A stretch of DNA of 64,000 bases from positions 367,609 to 431,608 of the forward strand of contig CAVYUN010000004.1 in assembly GCA_963771735.1 (NCBI GenBank), given 5' to 3'. The position numbers and the translations under genes were made by a program. Origin of the DNA: 66-474 sp963771735. GTDB lineage: Bacteria > Pseudomonadota > Gammaproteobacteria > Xanthomonadales > Rhodanobacteraceae. Shown here one piece after another: positions 41,469 through 50,385 of this stretch. Each line of letters starts with the position of its first letter. Position 1 is the stretch's first letter. The notes under the pieces were generated by a model. That model was given only the letters and a program-made list of their open reading frames with translations. It was not told the DNA's origin and made no database searches.

Positions 41469-43979
41469 ATGGCAACCGAGACCACCCAATCCGTGAACGC
41501 GACCGTCGATCTGCCCGTGCTGCCACTGCGCGACGTGGTGGTGTATCCGCACATGGTGATCCCGCTGTTCGTCGGCCGCGACAAGTCGATGAAGGCGCTG
41601 GAAGCGGCGATGGAGGGCGACACTCGCATCCTGCTGGTGGCGCAGAAGCAACCGGAGACCGACGACCCAGCCGAAGCCGACCTGCACGCGATCGGTACCA
41701 TCGGTAGCGTGCTGCAGCTGGTGAAGTTGCCGGATGGCACCGTCAAGGTACTGGTGGAAGGCCAGTCGCGTGCCAAGGTCGAGAGCTGCTTCGAGACCGA
41801 CGGCATGCTGCGTGGGCACACCGTTGCGCTACAGCCGGTGTTCGATCGTCCCGCCGTCGAACTGGAGACGGCCGCGCGCATGCTGGTGAGCCTGTTCGAG
41901 CAACTGGTGCGCCAGAGCCGCAAGCTGCCACCGGAAGTGCTGACAGGGTTGTCGGGCATCGACGACCTCTCGCGTCTGGCCGACTCGATCGCGGCCCACC
42001 TGTCGGTGCGCCTGTCCGACAAACAGAAGGTGCTGGATACCCTCGAGGTCGGTGCGCGCACCGAGATGCTGGTCGGCCTTGTCGAAAGCGAACTCGATCT
42101 GCAGCAGGTCGAGAAGCGCATCCGTGGCCGCATCAAGACCCAGATGGAAAAGAGCCAGCGCGAGTACTACCTCAACGAACAGATGAAGGCGATCCAGAAG
42201 GAGCTCGGCGACATCGAGGAGGGCGGCAACGACATCGATGCGCTGGGCAAGAAGATCGACGATTCCGGCATGCCCAAGGAGGTGCTGGCCAAGGCCAGGG
42301 CCGAGTTCAACAAACTCAAGCACATGCCGCCGATGTCGGCCGAAGCCACCGTGGTGCGCAATTACCTCGACTGGCTGACTGGCGTGCCGTGGAAGAAACG
42401 CAGCAAGGTGCGCAAGGACTTGCGCATCGCCGAGCGGGTACTCGACGAGGATCATTACGGCCTCGAGAAGGTCAAGGAGCGCATCCTCGAATACCTCGCC
42501 GTGCAGCAGCGCGTGAACAAGATCAAGGGCCCGATCCTGTGCCTGGTCGGGCCGCCCGGCGTCGGCAAGACCTCGCTGGGCAAATCGATCGCGCGCGCAA
42601 CCAATCGCAAGTTCGTGCGCCAGAGTCTGGGTGGCGTGCGCGACGAAGCCGAAATACGTGGCCACCGCCGCACCTATATCGGCTCGCTGCCGGGCCGGAT
42701 CATCCAGAACATGTCCAAGGTCGGCACCCGCAACCCGATGTTCATGCTGGACGAGATCGACAAGATGGCGATGGATTTCCGCGGCGATCCGTCGGCCGCG
42801 CTGCTGGAAGTACTCGATCCCGAACAGAATCACACCTTCAATGACCATTATCTCGAGGTCGACTTCGACCTGTCCGAGGTGATGTGGATCGCCACCGCCA
42901 ATTCGATGAACATCCCGGCTCCCTTGCTCGATCGCATGGAGGTCATCCGCATCCCCGGTTACACCGAGGACGAGAAAGTCGCGATTGCCACGAAATACCT
43001 GCTGCCGAAACAGATCAAGGCGGCCGGTCTGAAGGAGCACGAGCTGTCCGTCTCGGAAGGCGCGTTGCGCGACATCATCCGCTATTACACGCGCGAATCG
43101 GGCGTGCGCAACCTCGAGCGGGAACTGGCCAAGATAAGCCGCAAGGTGGTCAAGGAGCTGACGTTGGCGGAAGCGGACAAGCGGTCGAAGAAGGACGTTG
43201 GCGCTGCCGCCGGCAAAGGCAAGACCGTTTCGCGCAAACGCGTGGCCACCGCGGTCAAGGTCGGCAGCAAGAACCTCGACAAATACCTCGGCGTGCGCCG
43301 TTTCGATTTCGGCCGTAAGGAAAAGCAGAACGAGATCGGACTGGTCACCGGGCTGGCATGGACCTCGGTCGGTGGCGATCTGCTCAGCATCGAAGCGAGC
43401 GTGGTGCCCGGCAAGGGCAAGCTGACCCTCACCGGGCAGCTCGGCGATGTGATGAAGGAATCGATCCAGGCCGCGCAGTCGGTAGTGCGCGCGCGCAGCC
43501 AGCGGCTCGGGATCGAATCCGATTTCCATGACAAATACGACATCCACGTGCACGTGCCCGAGGGCGCAACACCCAAGGACGGTCCCAGTGCCGGCATCGC
43601 GATGTGCACGGCGCTGGTATCGGCGCTGACGAAAAACCCGGTGCGCTCCGAGATCGCCATGACCGGCGAGATCACCCTGCGCGGGCGCGTCCTGCCGATC
43701 GGCGGCCTCAAGGAGAAATTGCTTGCTGCGCATCGCGGCGGCATCACCACGGTGATCATTCCGGAGGAAAACAGGAAGGATCTCGCCGAGATTCCGGAGA
43801 ACATCACCGATGCGCTGACCATTCATCCGGTGCGCTGGATCGACCAGGTCCTGGATCTGGCACTGGAACGACCACTGACGCCCTTGCCCGAGCCGGCCCG
43901 GGTCGAAGCCTCGAACGTGACGACCGAAATGGCACGCGACGTGTCAGAGGACGGCGGCAGTTCCTCGCGTCCGCATTGA
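41469..43979 (+). CDS. lon: ATP-dependent protease La (Lon)
   Basis: 836 residues. An N-terminal substrate-binding domain (about 12-210, VLPLRDVVVYPHMVIPLFVGR) is followed by an AAA+ module with Walker A GPPGVGKTS (about 366) and Walker B FMLDEIDKM. The C-terminal protease domain has the catalytic Ser in PKDGPSAGIAM (about 707) and Lys in GGLKEKLLAAHRGG (about 750). Compared with E. coli Lon (784) there is an extra Lys-rich linker (about 565-600, KKDVGAAAGKGKTVSRK) between the AAA lid and protease domains. Lon degrades misfolded and regulatory proteins. hupB follows, a conserved order; clpX is not upstream. Confidence 0.97.
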   Translation: MATETTQSVNATVDLPVLPLRDVVVYPHMVIPLFVGRDKSMKALEAAMEGDTRILLVAQKQPETDDPAEADLHAIGTIGSVLQLVKLPDGTVKVLVEGQSRAKVESCFETDGMLRGHTVALQPVFDRPAVELETAARMLVSLFEQLVRQSRKLPPEVLTGLSGIDDLSRLADSIAAHLSVRLSDKQKVLDTLEVGARTEMLVGLVESELDLQQVEKRIRGRIKTQMEKSQREYYLNEQMKAIQKELGDIEEGGNDIDALGKKIDDSGMPKEVLAKARAEFNKLKHMPPMSAEATVVRNYLDWLTGVPWKKRSKVRKDLRIAERVLDEDHYGLEKVKERILEYLAVQQRVNKIKGPILCLVGPPGVGKTSLGKSIARATNRKFVRQSLGGVRDEAEIRGHRRTYIGSLPGRIIQNMSKVGTRNPMFMLDEIDKMAMDFRGDPSAALLEVLDPEQNHTFNDHYLEVDFDLSEVMWIATANSMNIPAPLLDRMEVIRIPGYTEDEKVAIATKYLLPKQIKAAGLKEHELSVSEGALRDIIRYYTRESGVRNLERELAKISRKVVKELTLAEADKRSKKDVGAAAGKGKTVSRKRVATAVKVGSKNLDKYLGVRRFDFGRKEKQNEIGLVTGLAWTSVGGDLLSIEASVVPGKGKLTLTGQLGDVMKESIQAAQSVVRARSQRLGIESDFHDKYDIHVHVPEGATPKDGPSAGIAMCTALVSALTKNPVRSEIAMTGEITLRGRVLPIGGLKEKLLAAHRGGITTVIIPEENRKDLAEIPENITDALTIHPVRWIDQVLDLALERPLTPLPEPARVEASNVTTEMARDVSEDGGSSSRPH

Positions 43980-44113
43980 TCAAGTTTTCAATGCGATGGA
44001 CGCGATACCTCGCGTGTCGTCGTCCGGCACTTGCATTTGCATGCATTCCGTGATCGCGACCCGTCTGCTCTTTTTGCGCCGTCACATGCGCTGAAATCCA
44101 AGCCCCGTCTTTA

Positions 44114-44142
44114 TTGCGGCCCTCGTGGGGCGCTGGTATAAA
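44114..44142 (+). promoter_or_regulatory. sigma-70 promoter of hupB
   Basis: -35 TTGCGG (44114-44119) and -10 TATAAA (44137-44142), 17 bp apart, in the 307-bp lon-hupB gap. This would give a leader of about 135 nt before the hupB start at 44287. The rest of the gap shows no gene. Confidence 0.65.
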
Positions 44143-44286
44143 GACCGGGCCGTGCGACGCAGACGCTTCAGTCGCATCGATACGGAAACCGCAACACGAA
44201 CGGACGAGACGTGATTCCAGCGGCTTCGGAAAAACGTCCTTTCGCCGACATTCCACGGGCTGCTCGAAACCCAAGAGGGAATCTCC

Positions 44287-44559
44287 ATGAACAAAGCTGA
44301 GTTGATCAATGCAATCGCCGATCATGCCGATCTGTCCAAAGCCGACGCCGGGCGTGCGCTCGACGCCGTCACCGACCAGATCAAGCGTGCGTTGAAGAAG
44401 GGTGACGACGTGTCGCTGGTCGGGTTCGGTACCTTCGTGGTGCGCAAGCGCGCCGCGCGTACCGGCCGCAATCCGCGCACCGGTGCCACCATCAAGATCA
44501 AGGCGTCCAAGGTTCCGGCGTTCAAGGCCGGCAAGGCGCTCAAGGACGCGCTGAACTGA
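44287..44559 (+). CDS. hupB: DNA-binding protein HU, beta-type
   Basis: 90 residues: MNKAELINAIADHADLSKAD, GDDVSLVGFGTFVVRKRAARTGRNPRTG (the DNA-binding arm with the conserved RNP) and KVPAFKAGKALKDALN. HU bends and compacts DNA. The ribosome site AGAGGGA precedes the start. lon-hupB-ppiD is the conserved order. Confidence 0.97.
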   Translation: MNKAELINAIADHADLSKADAGRALDAVTDQIKRALKKGDDVSLVGFGTFVVRKRAARTGRNPRTGATIKIKASKVPAFKAGKALKDALN

Positions 44560-44569
44560 TTTTCGTGGC

Positions 44570-44632
44570 GTGATCGGCATCTGCCGATCACGCGCGGTCT
44601 TCGGCGGCCGACGCGCTGTGCGTCGGCCGCCG
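44570..44632 (+). terminator. tandem hairpins after hupB
   Basis: Two strong inverted repeats begin 11 bp after the hupB stop: GTGATCGGCA-TC-TGCCGATCAC (44570-44591) and a 13-bp GC-rich stem CGGCGGCCGACGC / GCGTCGGCCGCCG with a 5-nt loop (44602-44632) followed by CGTTT. The T-tract is short, so termination may be partial. Confidence 0.6.
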
Positions 44633-44674
44633 CGTTTCCGGAGCATGCAATTGAGTGCTCAACCTGCTTGAACT

Positions 44675-45137
44675 GCGGCCGTTTTCGTGAGGGCCGTGGC
44701 AGGATGCCCGGTCCCGAATGCCGGAATGTTTGTTCCGGCTGGAATCGCGGCACAGGATGTGCCACACGCGGAAGCCGCTTGCGGCTGACGCGGAAAAGGT
44801 AATGCGGCTTCGCTGCGGCCGTTTTCGTGAGGGCCGTGGCAGGATGCCCGGTCCCGAATGCCGGAATGTTTGTTCCGGCTGGAATCGCGGCACAGGATGT
44901 GCCGCACGCGGAAGCCGCCTGCGGCTGACGCGGAAAAGGTGACGCGGCTTCGCTGTGGCCGTTTTCGTGAGGGCCGTGGCAGGATGCCCGGTCCCGAATG
45001 CCGAATGTTTGTTCCGGCTGGAATCGCGGCACGGGATGTGCCGCACGCGGAAGCCGCTTGCGGCTGACGCGGAAAAGGTGACGCGGCTTCGCTGCGGCCG
45101 TTTTCGTGAGGGCCGTGGCAGGATGCCCGGTCCCGAA
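44675..45137. repeat. 140-bp tandem repeat, three full copies plus a partial fourth
   Basis: Units start near 44675, 44815, 44955 and 45094 (spacing 140, 140, 139), each beginning with the same block (GTGGCCGTTTTCGTGAGGG or its close variant). The copies are nearly identical; copy three lacks one G. Each unit can fold into hairpins, e.g. GCCGGAA-TGTTTG-TTCCGGC and AGCCGC-TT-GCGGCT, and the loop of the second differs between copies (TT or CT) while the stem is kept. The fourth copy breaks off about 10 bp before tRNA-Val. Open frames across it are by-products of the repeat. Confidence 0.9.
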
Positions 45138-45146
45138 CTACAAAAT

Positions 45147-45221
45147 GGGTGCTTAGCTCAGCGGTAGAGCGTCTCCTTTACACGGAGAGGGTCGGGGGTT
45201 CGATCCCCTCAGCACCCACCA
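45147..45221 (+). tRNA. tRNA-Val (anticodon UAC)
   Basis: 75 nt including encoded CCA. The acceptor stem GGGTGCT pairs with AGCACCC; the D-arm is TAGCTCAGCGGTAGAGC; anticodon stem TCTCC/GGAGA with loop TTTACAC gives anticodon TAC; the T-arm contains GGGGGTTCGATCCCC. It sits between the tandem repeats and ppiD and is commonly found near hupB/ppiD in this group. Confidence 0.97.
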
Positions 45222-45291
45222 TCGCGACGCCAGATGCGGCGTTTCCCATACAATACCCGGCCGACCGAAGCGGACTTACACGACCATCCCC

Positions 45292-47214
45292 ATGCTGCAA
45301 TTCATACGCAACCTGTTCAAGAACTGGATCGTCATCGCCATTTTCGGCGTGCTCGTGGTCATCGCCTTCCTGTTCTTCGGGATCGAAGGGTATTTCAGCC
45401 AGAGCAATGCGACCTGGGTCGCCAAGGTCGATGGCCACGAGATCTCGCAGCAGGACTTCAATACTGCTCTCAACAACTACCGTCAGTCGCAGATGAATGC
45501 GCCGGGCAACACCATGGAAGCGGCCGATTTCGAAAAGCCCGAGGTCAAGCAGAAGGTGCTCGACCTGGTGATCAACCGGCAACTGCTGATGGATGCCAAC
45601 GCCAAGCTGGGCATCCGGGTGCCGGACTCGGTGGTGCGCGACCAGATCGCCTCGTATCCAGTGTTCCAGGTGAACGGCAAGTTCGATTCGTCGACTTATC
45701 TGGCCTATCTGGCACAGCAGCGCAAAAGTGCCCAGCAATTCCAGGACGAAATACGCACCGATCTGGCGACGCAGCAAATACCCCAGGCGATCGCCGGCAC
45801 GGCGTTCAGCACCAAGGAAGATGCCGAGGATTTCCTGCGTCTGCAGTTGCAGCAGCGCGATTTCAGCTATATCGATCTGCCGCCGCCGGCACCTACCGCA
45901 TCCCAGGCTGGGGTGACCGATGCGCAAATCGCTGATTACTACAAAGCGCACAAATCCGAGTTCATGAGTCCGGAGCAGGTCTCGGTCAATTACATCGATC
46001 TCGACGCGGCCACCATGAAGGTTACGCCGGACCTGAGCGACAAGGCCCTGCAGGCGCGGTACGACAAGGAGAAGTCGAAGTTCGTCAGCCCGCCGCAGTG
46101 GGAAGTCTCGCACATCCTGATCAATTTGCCGGCCAAGCCGACCGCCGCCGACAGGCAGGCCGCACTGGCCAAGGCGCAGAAGGTTGATGCGCTGGCCAAG
46201 GCGCCCGGCGCGGACTTCGCCAAGCTCGCGGAACAGTACTCGGACGACCTGGGTTCCAAGCGCCAGGGCGGCGACCTCGGCTGGTTGCAGAAGGGCGACG
46301 CGGGTCCCGAATTCCAGGCCGCGCTCGACAAGATGAAGAAGGGCGACATCTCCGATCCGGTATTGACTTCGGACGGTTACGAGATCATCGACCTGCGCGA
46401 CGTTCGCCAGGGCCACACCGAGGCTTTCGCACAGGTGCGCGACCAGTTGGCCGCCGAGGCAACCAAGAGCGCGCGCGGCGATACCTACCGCGAGATCGGC
46501 GGCAAGCTCACCGACATGATCTACAACGATCCGACCTCGTTGAAACCGGCTGCCAAGAAATTGGGACTGACCGTCCAGACCACGCCGCTATTCGGCCGCG
46601 ACGGGGCCAAGACCGGCATCGCCGCCAATCCCAAGGTGGTGAAGGCGGCGTTTTCCGACCTGGTGCTGGTGCAGGGCAATACCTCGGATCCCATCCAGCT
46701 GGGGCCGGACCACATGGTCGTGATTCACGTCGACAAGCACGTTCCCGCCGCGCCTAAGCCGCTGGCGGAGGTAAGCGACGTGATCAAGCATGACATCATC
46801 CAGCAGCGTATCGACGCCTCGGCCAAAATGATTGCCCAGGCGGCCTTCGCGAAATTGAAGGGCGGCACCAAACTGGATGCGCTGGCGCAGGCGGCCGGCC
46901 AGAAGGTTGAACAGAAAACCGGCGTGCAGCGCAATGCCACAGATGTCGATCCCGACCTGCTGCAGGCGGTCTTCAAGCTGAAGCAACCCGCCAAGGGTTC
47001 CGGCACGCGCGCGCTGGTTCCGCTGGAAGACGGCCACTACGCGCTGGTGACGCTGACCGCCGTCAAGCCGGGCAATATCTCGAAGGTGCCAGCCGAGGCA
47101 CAGAGTTTCCTGCGTGAACAGATGGCCCGCGCCTTCGGTGAAGCCGAGCTCAAGGAGTTCGTCGCGGTCCTGCGCAAGCAGGCCAAGATCGAGACCGCGC
47201 CACAGCGCCTCTGA
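45292..47214 (+). CDS. ppiD: peptidyl-prolyl cis-trans isomerase D (PpiD, SurA N-terminal domain)
   Basis: 640 residues. One N-terminal membrane anchor (about 14-35, WIVIAIFGVLVVIAFLFFG) places the body in the periplasm. A SurA-N chaperone domain (about 38-160) precedes a single parvulin domain (about 262-365, VSHILINLP, GGDLGWLQKGD). C-terminal residues form a further helical chaperone region. PpiD binds the SecYEG exit and helps outer-membrane protein folding. The lon-hupB-ppiD order is conserved. Confidence 0.94.
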   Translation: MLQFIRNLFKNWIVIAIFGVLVVIAFLFFGIEGYFSQSNATWVAKVDGHEISQQDFNTALNNYRQSQMNAPGNTMEAADFEKPEVKQKVLDLVINRQLLMDANAKLGIRVPDSVVRDQIASYPVFQVNGKFDSSTYLAYLAQQRKSAQQFQDEIRTDLATQQIPQAIAGTAFSTKEDAEDFLRLQLQQRDFSYIDLPPPAPTASQAGVTDAQIADYYKAHKSEFMSPEQVSVNYIDLDAATMKVTPDLSDKALQARYDKEKSKFVSPPQWEVSHILINLPAKPTAADRQAALAKAQKVDALAKAPGADFAKLAEQYSDDLGSKRQGGDLGWLQKGDAGPEFQAALDKMKKGDISDPVLTSDGYEIIDLRDVRQGHTEAFAQVRDQLAAEATKSARGDTYREIGGKLTDMIYNDPTSLKPAAKKLGLTVQTTPLFGRDGAKTGIAANPKVVKAAFSDLVLVQGNTSDPIQLGPDHMVVIHVDKHVPAAPKPLAEVSDVIKHDIIQQRIDASAKMIAQAAFAKLKGGTKLDALAQAAGQKVEQKTGVQRNATDVDPDLLQAVFKLKQPAKGSGTRALVPLEDGHYALVTLTAVKPGNISKVPAEAQSFLREQMARAFGEAELKEFVAVLRKQAKIETAPQRL

Positions 47215-47325
47215 CGCAGCCAACAGGCTCCCGGGAACAAGGAGTCGGTGGGCGGCAATCCGAGGCGTTCGAGGCCGTGGTCGAACGATTCCAGTGCGCG
47301 AGGCGGGTGGTCGGCGCGTCCGCGC

Positions 47326-48120
47326 CTATGAGCCGACGTCCAGCCCCGCCATGCCCAGCGTGCTGTAGCCTGCGTCCACGTACACGACTTCGCCGGTGAT
47401 GCCGGCGGCCAGATCCGAGCAAAGGAATGCCGCGGCATTGCCGACGTCGTCGATGCTGACGTTGCGGCGCAGCGGCGAAACCTGTTCGACGTGCTCCAGC
47501 ATCTTGCGCAGGCCGGCAACGCCGGAAGCGGCGAGGGTCTTGATGGGGCCGGCCGAAATCGCGTTGACGCGGGTGCCTTCCGGGCCGAGGTTGAGGGCGA
47601 GGTAGCGCACGTTGGCTTCCAGGCTGGCCTTGGCCAGCCCCATCACGTTGTACGACGCCAGCGCGCGTTCGGAGCCGAGATAGGTCAGTGTCAGGATGGC
47701 GCCATGGCGATCCTTCATCAGCGGGCGCGCGGCCTTGGCCAGTGCGGCCAGGCTGTAGCTGGAAATGTCGTGGGCGATCCTGAAGTTCTCGCGGGTGAGG
47801 TGGTCGAGAAATTCGCCTTGCAGCGCCTCGCGCGGGGCGAAGCCGATCGAGTGGATGAGAATGTCCAGTCCATCCCAACGCTTGCCGAGGTTGTCGAATA
47901 GCAAATCGATATCTTCCTCATGGCCGACGTCGCACTTCAGCACGATGTCCGTACCGAGCTGCGCCGCGGCTTCGTCCACCCGGCTGCGCAGTTTTTCGTC
48001 GACATAAGTCAGTGCGAGTTCCGCGCCCTCGCGCCGCAGCGCCTGGGCGATGCCCCATGCGATCGAACGGTTGCTGAGGATGCCGGTGACGAGTGCGCGC
48101 TTGCCTTGGAGAAAACCCAT
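47326..48120 (-). CDS. fabI: enoyl-[acyl-carrier-protein] reductase (NADH) FabI
   Basis: 264 residues from ATG 48120 (MGFLQGKRALVTGILSNRSIAWGIAQ); the longer frame upstream lacks support. Rossmann short-chain dehydrogenase with the FabI catalytic pattern: LTLTYLGSERALASYNVMGLAK contains the Tyr-x6-Lys pair. AISAGPIKTLAASG follows. It catalyses the last step of each fatty acid elongation cycle and is the triclosan target class. It is convergent with ppiD. Confidence 0.95.
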   Translation of the reverse strand: MGFLQGKRALVTGILSNRSIAWGIAQALRREGAELALTYVDEKLRSRVDEAAAQLGTDIVLKCDVGHEEDIDLLFDNLGKRWDGLDILIHSIGFAPREALQGEFLDHLTRENFRIAHDISSYSLAALAKAARPLMKDRHGAILTLTYLGSERALASYNVMGLAKASLEANVRYLALNLGPEGTRVNAISAGPIKTLAASGVAGLRKMLEHVEQVSPLRRNVSIDDVGNAAAFLCSDLAAGITGEVVYVDAGYSTLGMAGLDVGS

Positions 48121-48311
48121 GTCCGCTGTGCTCCGGATCGAAATCGAGGATGATTGGCAATTGTACGGCTTTTGTGAAAAGTCAGACCACGGAACTCTGG
48201 GCCATGGCCGGTCGCTCCAATGACCGTTCTGGTACCCATGGCCAATGGACGTCCCGCTTGACAAGCCCATTCGACGACGCGGCGATCAGGGACGATCGCA
48301 CAAGTGACGAA

Positions 48312-49553
48312 TCAATCGCGAATGCGCAATTCCTTGCCGATACGCAGCGCGTCGCCGTGCAGGCCATTCCAGCGTTTCAGGTCGGCCACGCTGACGTGGT
48401 AATGGTGCGCGATGGACCACAGCGTCTCGCCCTTGCGAACGCGATGATGCCGTGTCGTCGTGGATGCGGACGAAGTGGACACATCGCCCAGCGGCGGCGC
48501 AGGCTCATCAGGCAGCGGCACGCCGTTGCCGGGGCCGGGCGTTGGTTTTGTCGTGTTCACTTGCGCGACCGGTTCGGCATCATTGACGGCCAACGCGGTT
48601 GCCAGTGATCGTGCGGCATCGGCGGGCAACAGCAGTGTGCGCGGACTGTTCGAGGGAATGCGCGCGCCACGGTAGCCGGGGTTGAGTTGGCGCAACCTCG
48701 CTTCGGTCAAATCCGCCATTTTGGCGGCACTGCTCAGTCGGGTTCCGGCCGGTAGTTGGATCGCGGCCAATTCATCTTCCGCGGATGCCTGCGGCAATGT
48801 CACGTGGAAGCGTTCCGGCCGACGCAGGATGCAGCTCAATGCCATCAGGCGCGCCAGGTGGTTGAGCGTGATGTGGCTGAGCGGAAGGTCCGGTACCGGC
48901 TTTGCCGTGGCATCCGGCCGTTCGCGCAAGGCGGCGAGCAGGGCATAGGGCCCCGCGTTGTAGGCCATGTCGACCAGTCGCCAGTCGCCGAATTGCTGTT
49001 CGAGCGCTTTGAGCATGCGGATGGCGGCCTGGGTCGATGCAACCGGATCGAGACGGCCGTCGTACTCGTGGTCGATGGTCAAGCCGCGCAGACGCGCAGT
49101 GCGCGGCATCAACTGCCACATGCCCGCGGGATCGCCGTGGCGGCTGGGCTCGGCCGGGTTGTAGGAACTTTCCAGCATGGGAAGCATGGAAAATTCCCCT
49201 GGTATTCCAGCCGCTTGCAGCTGTTTATGCACGTAAATGATAAGCGGCAGCGATCGCTTGAGCAGTTGCTCGAAATGCATCGGATAGCGGGTGTACATCG
49301 TCTCGTTGGCGCGGATCAGCGGTGCGTCGGTGCAATCCGGAAGCACGTCGCTGGCGACGATACTGGCCCACGGTTCGTTGCCCGCTTGGGCAGCCACGGC
49401 AGGCACAGGTGGCGGAGGCGGTATCTCGGGCAATGGCGTCACCACTGCGGGTGTCGGTTTGGGCTTGGCGGGCGGTTGCGTGGCGCAAGCCGCAAGCAAC
49501 GCACAGACCCCCAGCGTCACGGCGCAGCGGATACCGGTCCGGCGTACGTTCAT
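48312..49553 (-). CDS. mltD: membrane-bound lytic murein transglycosylase D
   Basis: 413 residues. Signal peptide with lipobox LLAAC (Cys about 23), then a Pro-rich linker. An SLT domain (about 105-245) has the catalytic Glu in LPMLESSYNP and the GMWQLMPRTAR and AYNAGPYALL motifs. A degenerate LysM-like stretch (about 270-310) and one clear C-terminal LysM (about 366-412, RVRKGETLWSIAHHYHVS) bind peptidoglycan. E. coli MltD has two LysM. The start overlaps the gloB stop by 4 bp, as in the conserved gloB-mltD pair. Confidence 0.92.
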   Translation of the reverse strand: MNVRRTGIRCAVTLGVCALLAACATQPPAKPKPTPAVVTPLPEIPPPPPVPAVAAQAGNEPWASIVASDVLPDCTDAPLIRANETMYTRYPMHFEQLLKRSLPLIIYVHKQLQAAGIPGEFSMLPMLESSYNPAEPSRHGDPAGMWQLMPRTARLRGLTIDHEYDGRLDPVASTQAAIRMLKALEQQFGDWRLVDMAYNAGPYALLAALRERPDATAKPVPDLPLSHITLNHLARLMALSCILRRPERFHVTLPQASAEDELAAIQLPAGTRLSSAAKMADLTEARLRQLNPGYRGARIPSNSPRTLLLPADAARSLATALAVNDAEPVAQVNTTKPTPGPGNGVPLPDEPAPPLGDVSTSSASTTTRHHRVRKGETLWSIAHHYHVSVADLKRWNGLHGDALRIGKELRIRD

Positions 49554-50330
49554 GCCCGGAAATGATCCTTCGCGAGCCTGAGCGCGGCGAAGCGATCCAC
49601 GCGTTCACGTGACGGCAGCATGCCGGGCGGCCAGGGAATGCGGTCGTCGGCGATGGCGTCGACGCGCAGGAACGGATTGGCGGCCAGCTCGTCCGCCAGT
49701 ACCGCCGGTACGCTGGGCGTGTTGCGGGCGCGCATGGTGCGTACCGCTTCGGTACGTGCCTGCAGGGCTGCGTTGTGCGGGTCCACCGAAAGCGCGAAGG
49801 CGGCGTTGGCCAGGGTGTATTCGTGCGCGCAGCAGACGCGTGTCCTGCCCGGCAACGCCGCCAGACGATCCAGCGAGGCCAGCATGTCGGCCGGCGTGCC
49901 TTCGAACAGACGGCCGCAACCCAGGCTGAAAAGGGTGTCACCACAAAACAGCAGGCCCATGCCGTGATAAGCGATGTGGCTGCGCGTATGGCCATGCACT
50001 TCAAGCACGTCGAAGCGAGTGGGACGGTGCCTTGATCTCGACCACGTCGCCTTCGCCGACGCGGCGCGTGGCGTACGGAATACGATCGTCGTACGGGGCG
50101 TGGATCGGCACGCTCGGGTAGCGTTCGATCAGGGCGGGCACGCCACCGATGTGGTCGGGATGATGATGTGTCAGCAGGATGGTCGCAAGTCTCAGGCCAT
50201 CCGCTTCGAGAGCCTCGAGTACCGGACCGGCCTCGCCGGGATCGACCACCAATGCCGTCCCGGTATCGGCATCGAAGAGCATCCAGATGTAGTTGTCGCT
50301 GAGGGCGGGCAACGGGCGCAGGGACAGCAT
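49550..50330 (-). pseudogene. gloB: hydroxyacylglutathione hydrolase (glyoxalase II), interrupted by a single-base frameshift
   Basis: The N-terminal part (ATG 50330, MLSLRPLPALSDNYIWML, metal motif LLTHHHPDHIGG) ends in VGEGDVVEIKAP and then leaves frame. The rest resumes as RFDVLEVHGHTRSHIAYHG with the second metal site FCGDTLFSLGCGR and the CAHEYT motif. The break lies at about 50015-50030, probably the GGG at 50021-50023. The span is 781 bp, one base over a multiple of three, giving the usual 260 residues. GloB hydrolyses lactoylglutathione. mltD overlaps downstream and a YafS-like gene is divergent, as in E. coli. Confidence 0.88.
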
Positions 50331-50385
50331 GGGATCTTCGGCCAAAAAGCGCGACCCTAGCAGGCCGATTCGCACGCCTCGTTAG

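Noticed and set aside
44675..45137. CRISPR array
   Set aside because: The repeated unit is about 140 bp of nearly identical sequence with no unique spacers and no cas genes nearby.
45139..45146. TACAAAAT directly before tRNA-Val as a -10 element
   Set aside because: It touches the mature tRNA 5' end, so transcription from it would start inside the tRNA; read-through from hupB or a promoter in the repeats is more likely.
44588..45167. Overlapping open frames on both strands with repeated peptide sequence
   Set aside because: They follow the 140-bp tandem repeat in several frames at once and differ by the one-base deletion in copy three; the period is not a multiple of three, so a coding repeat is implausible.
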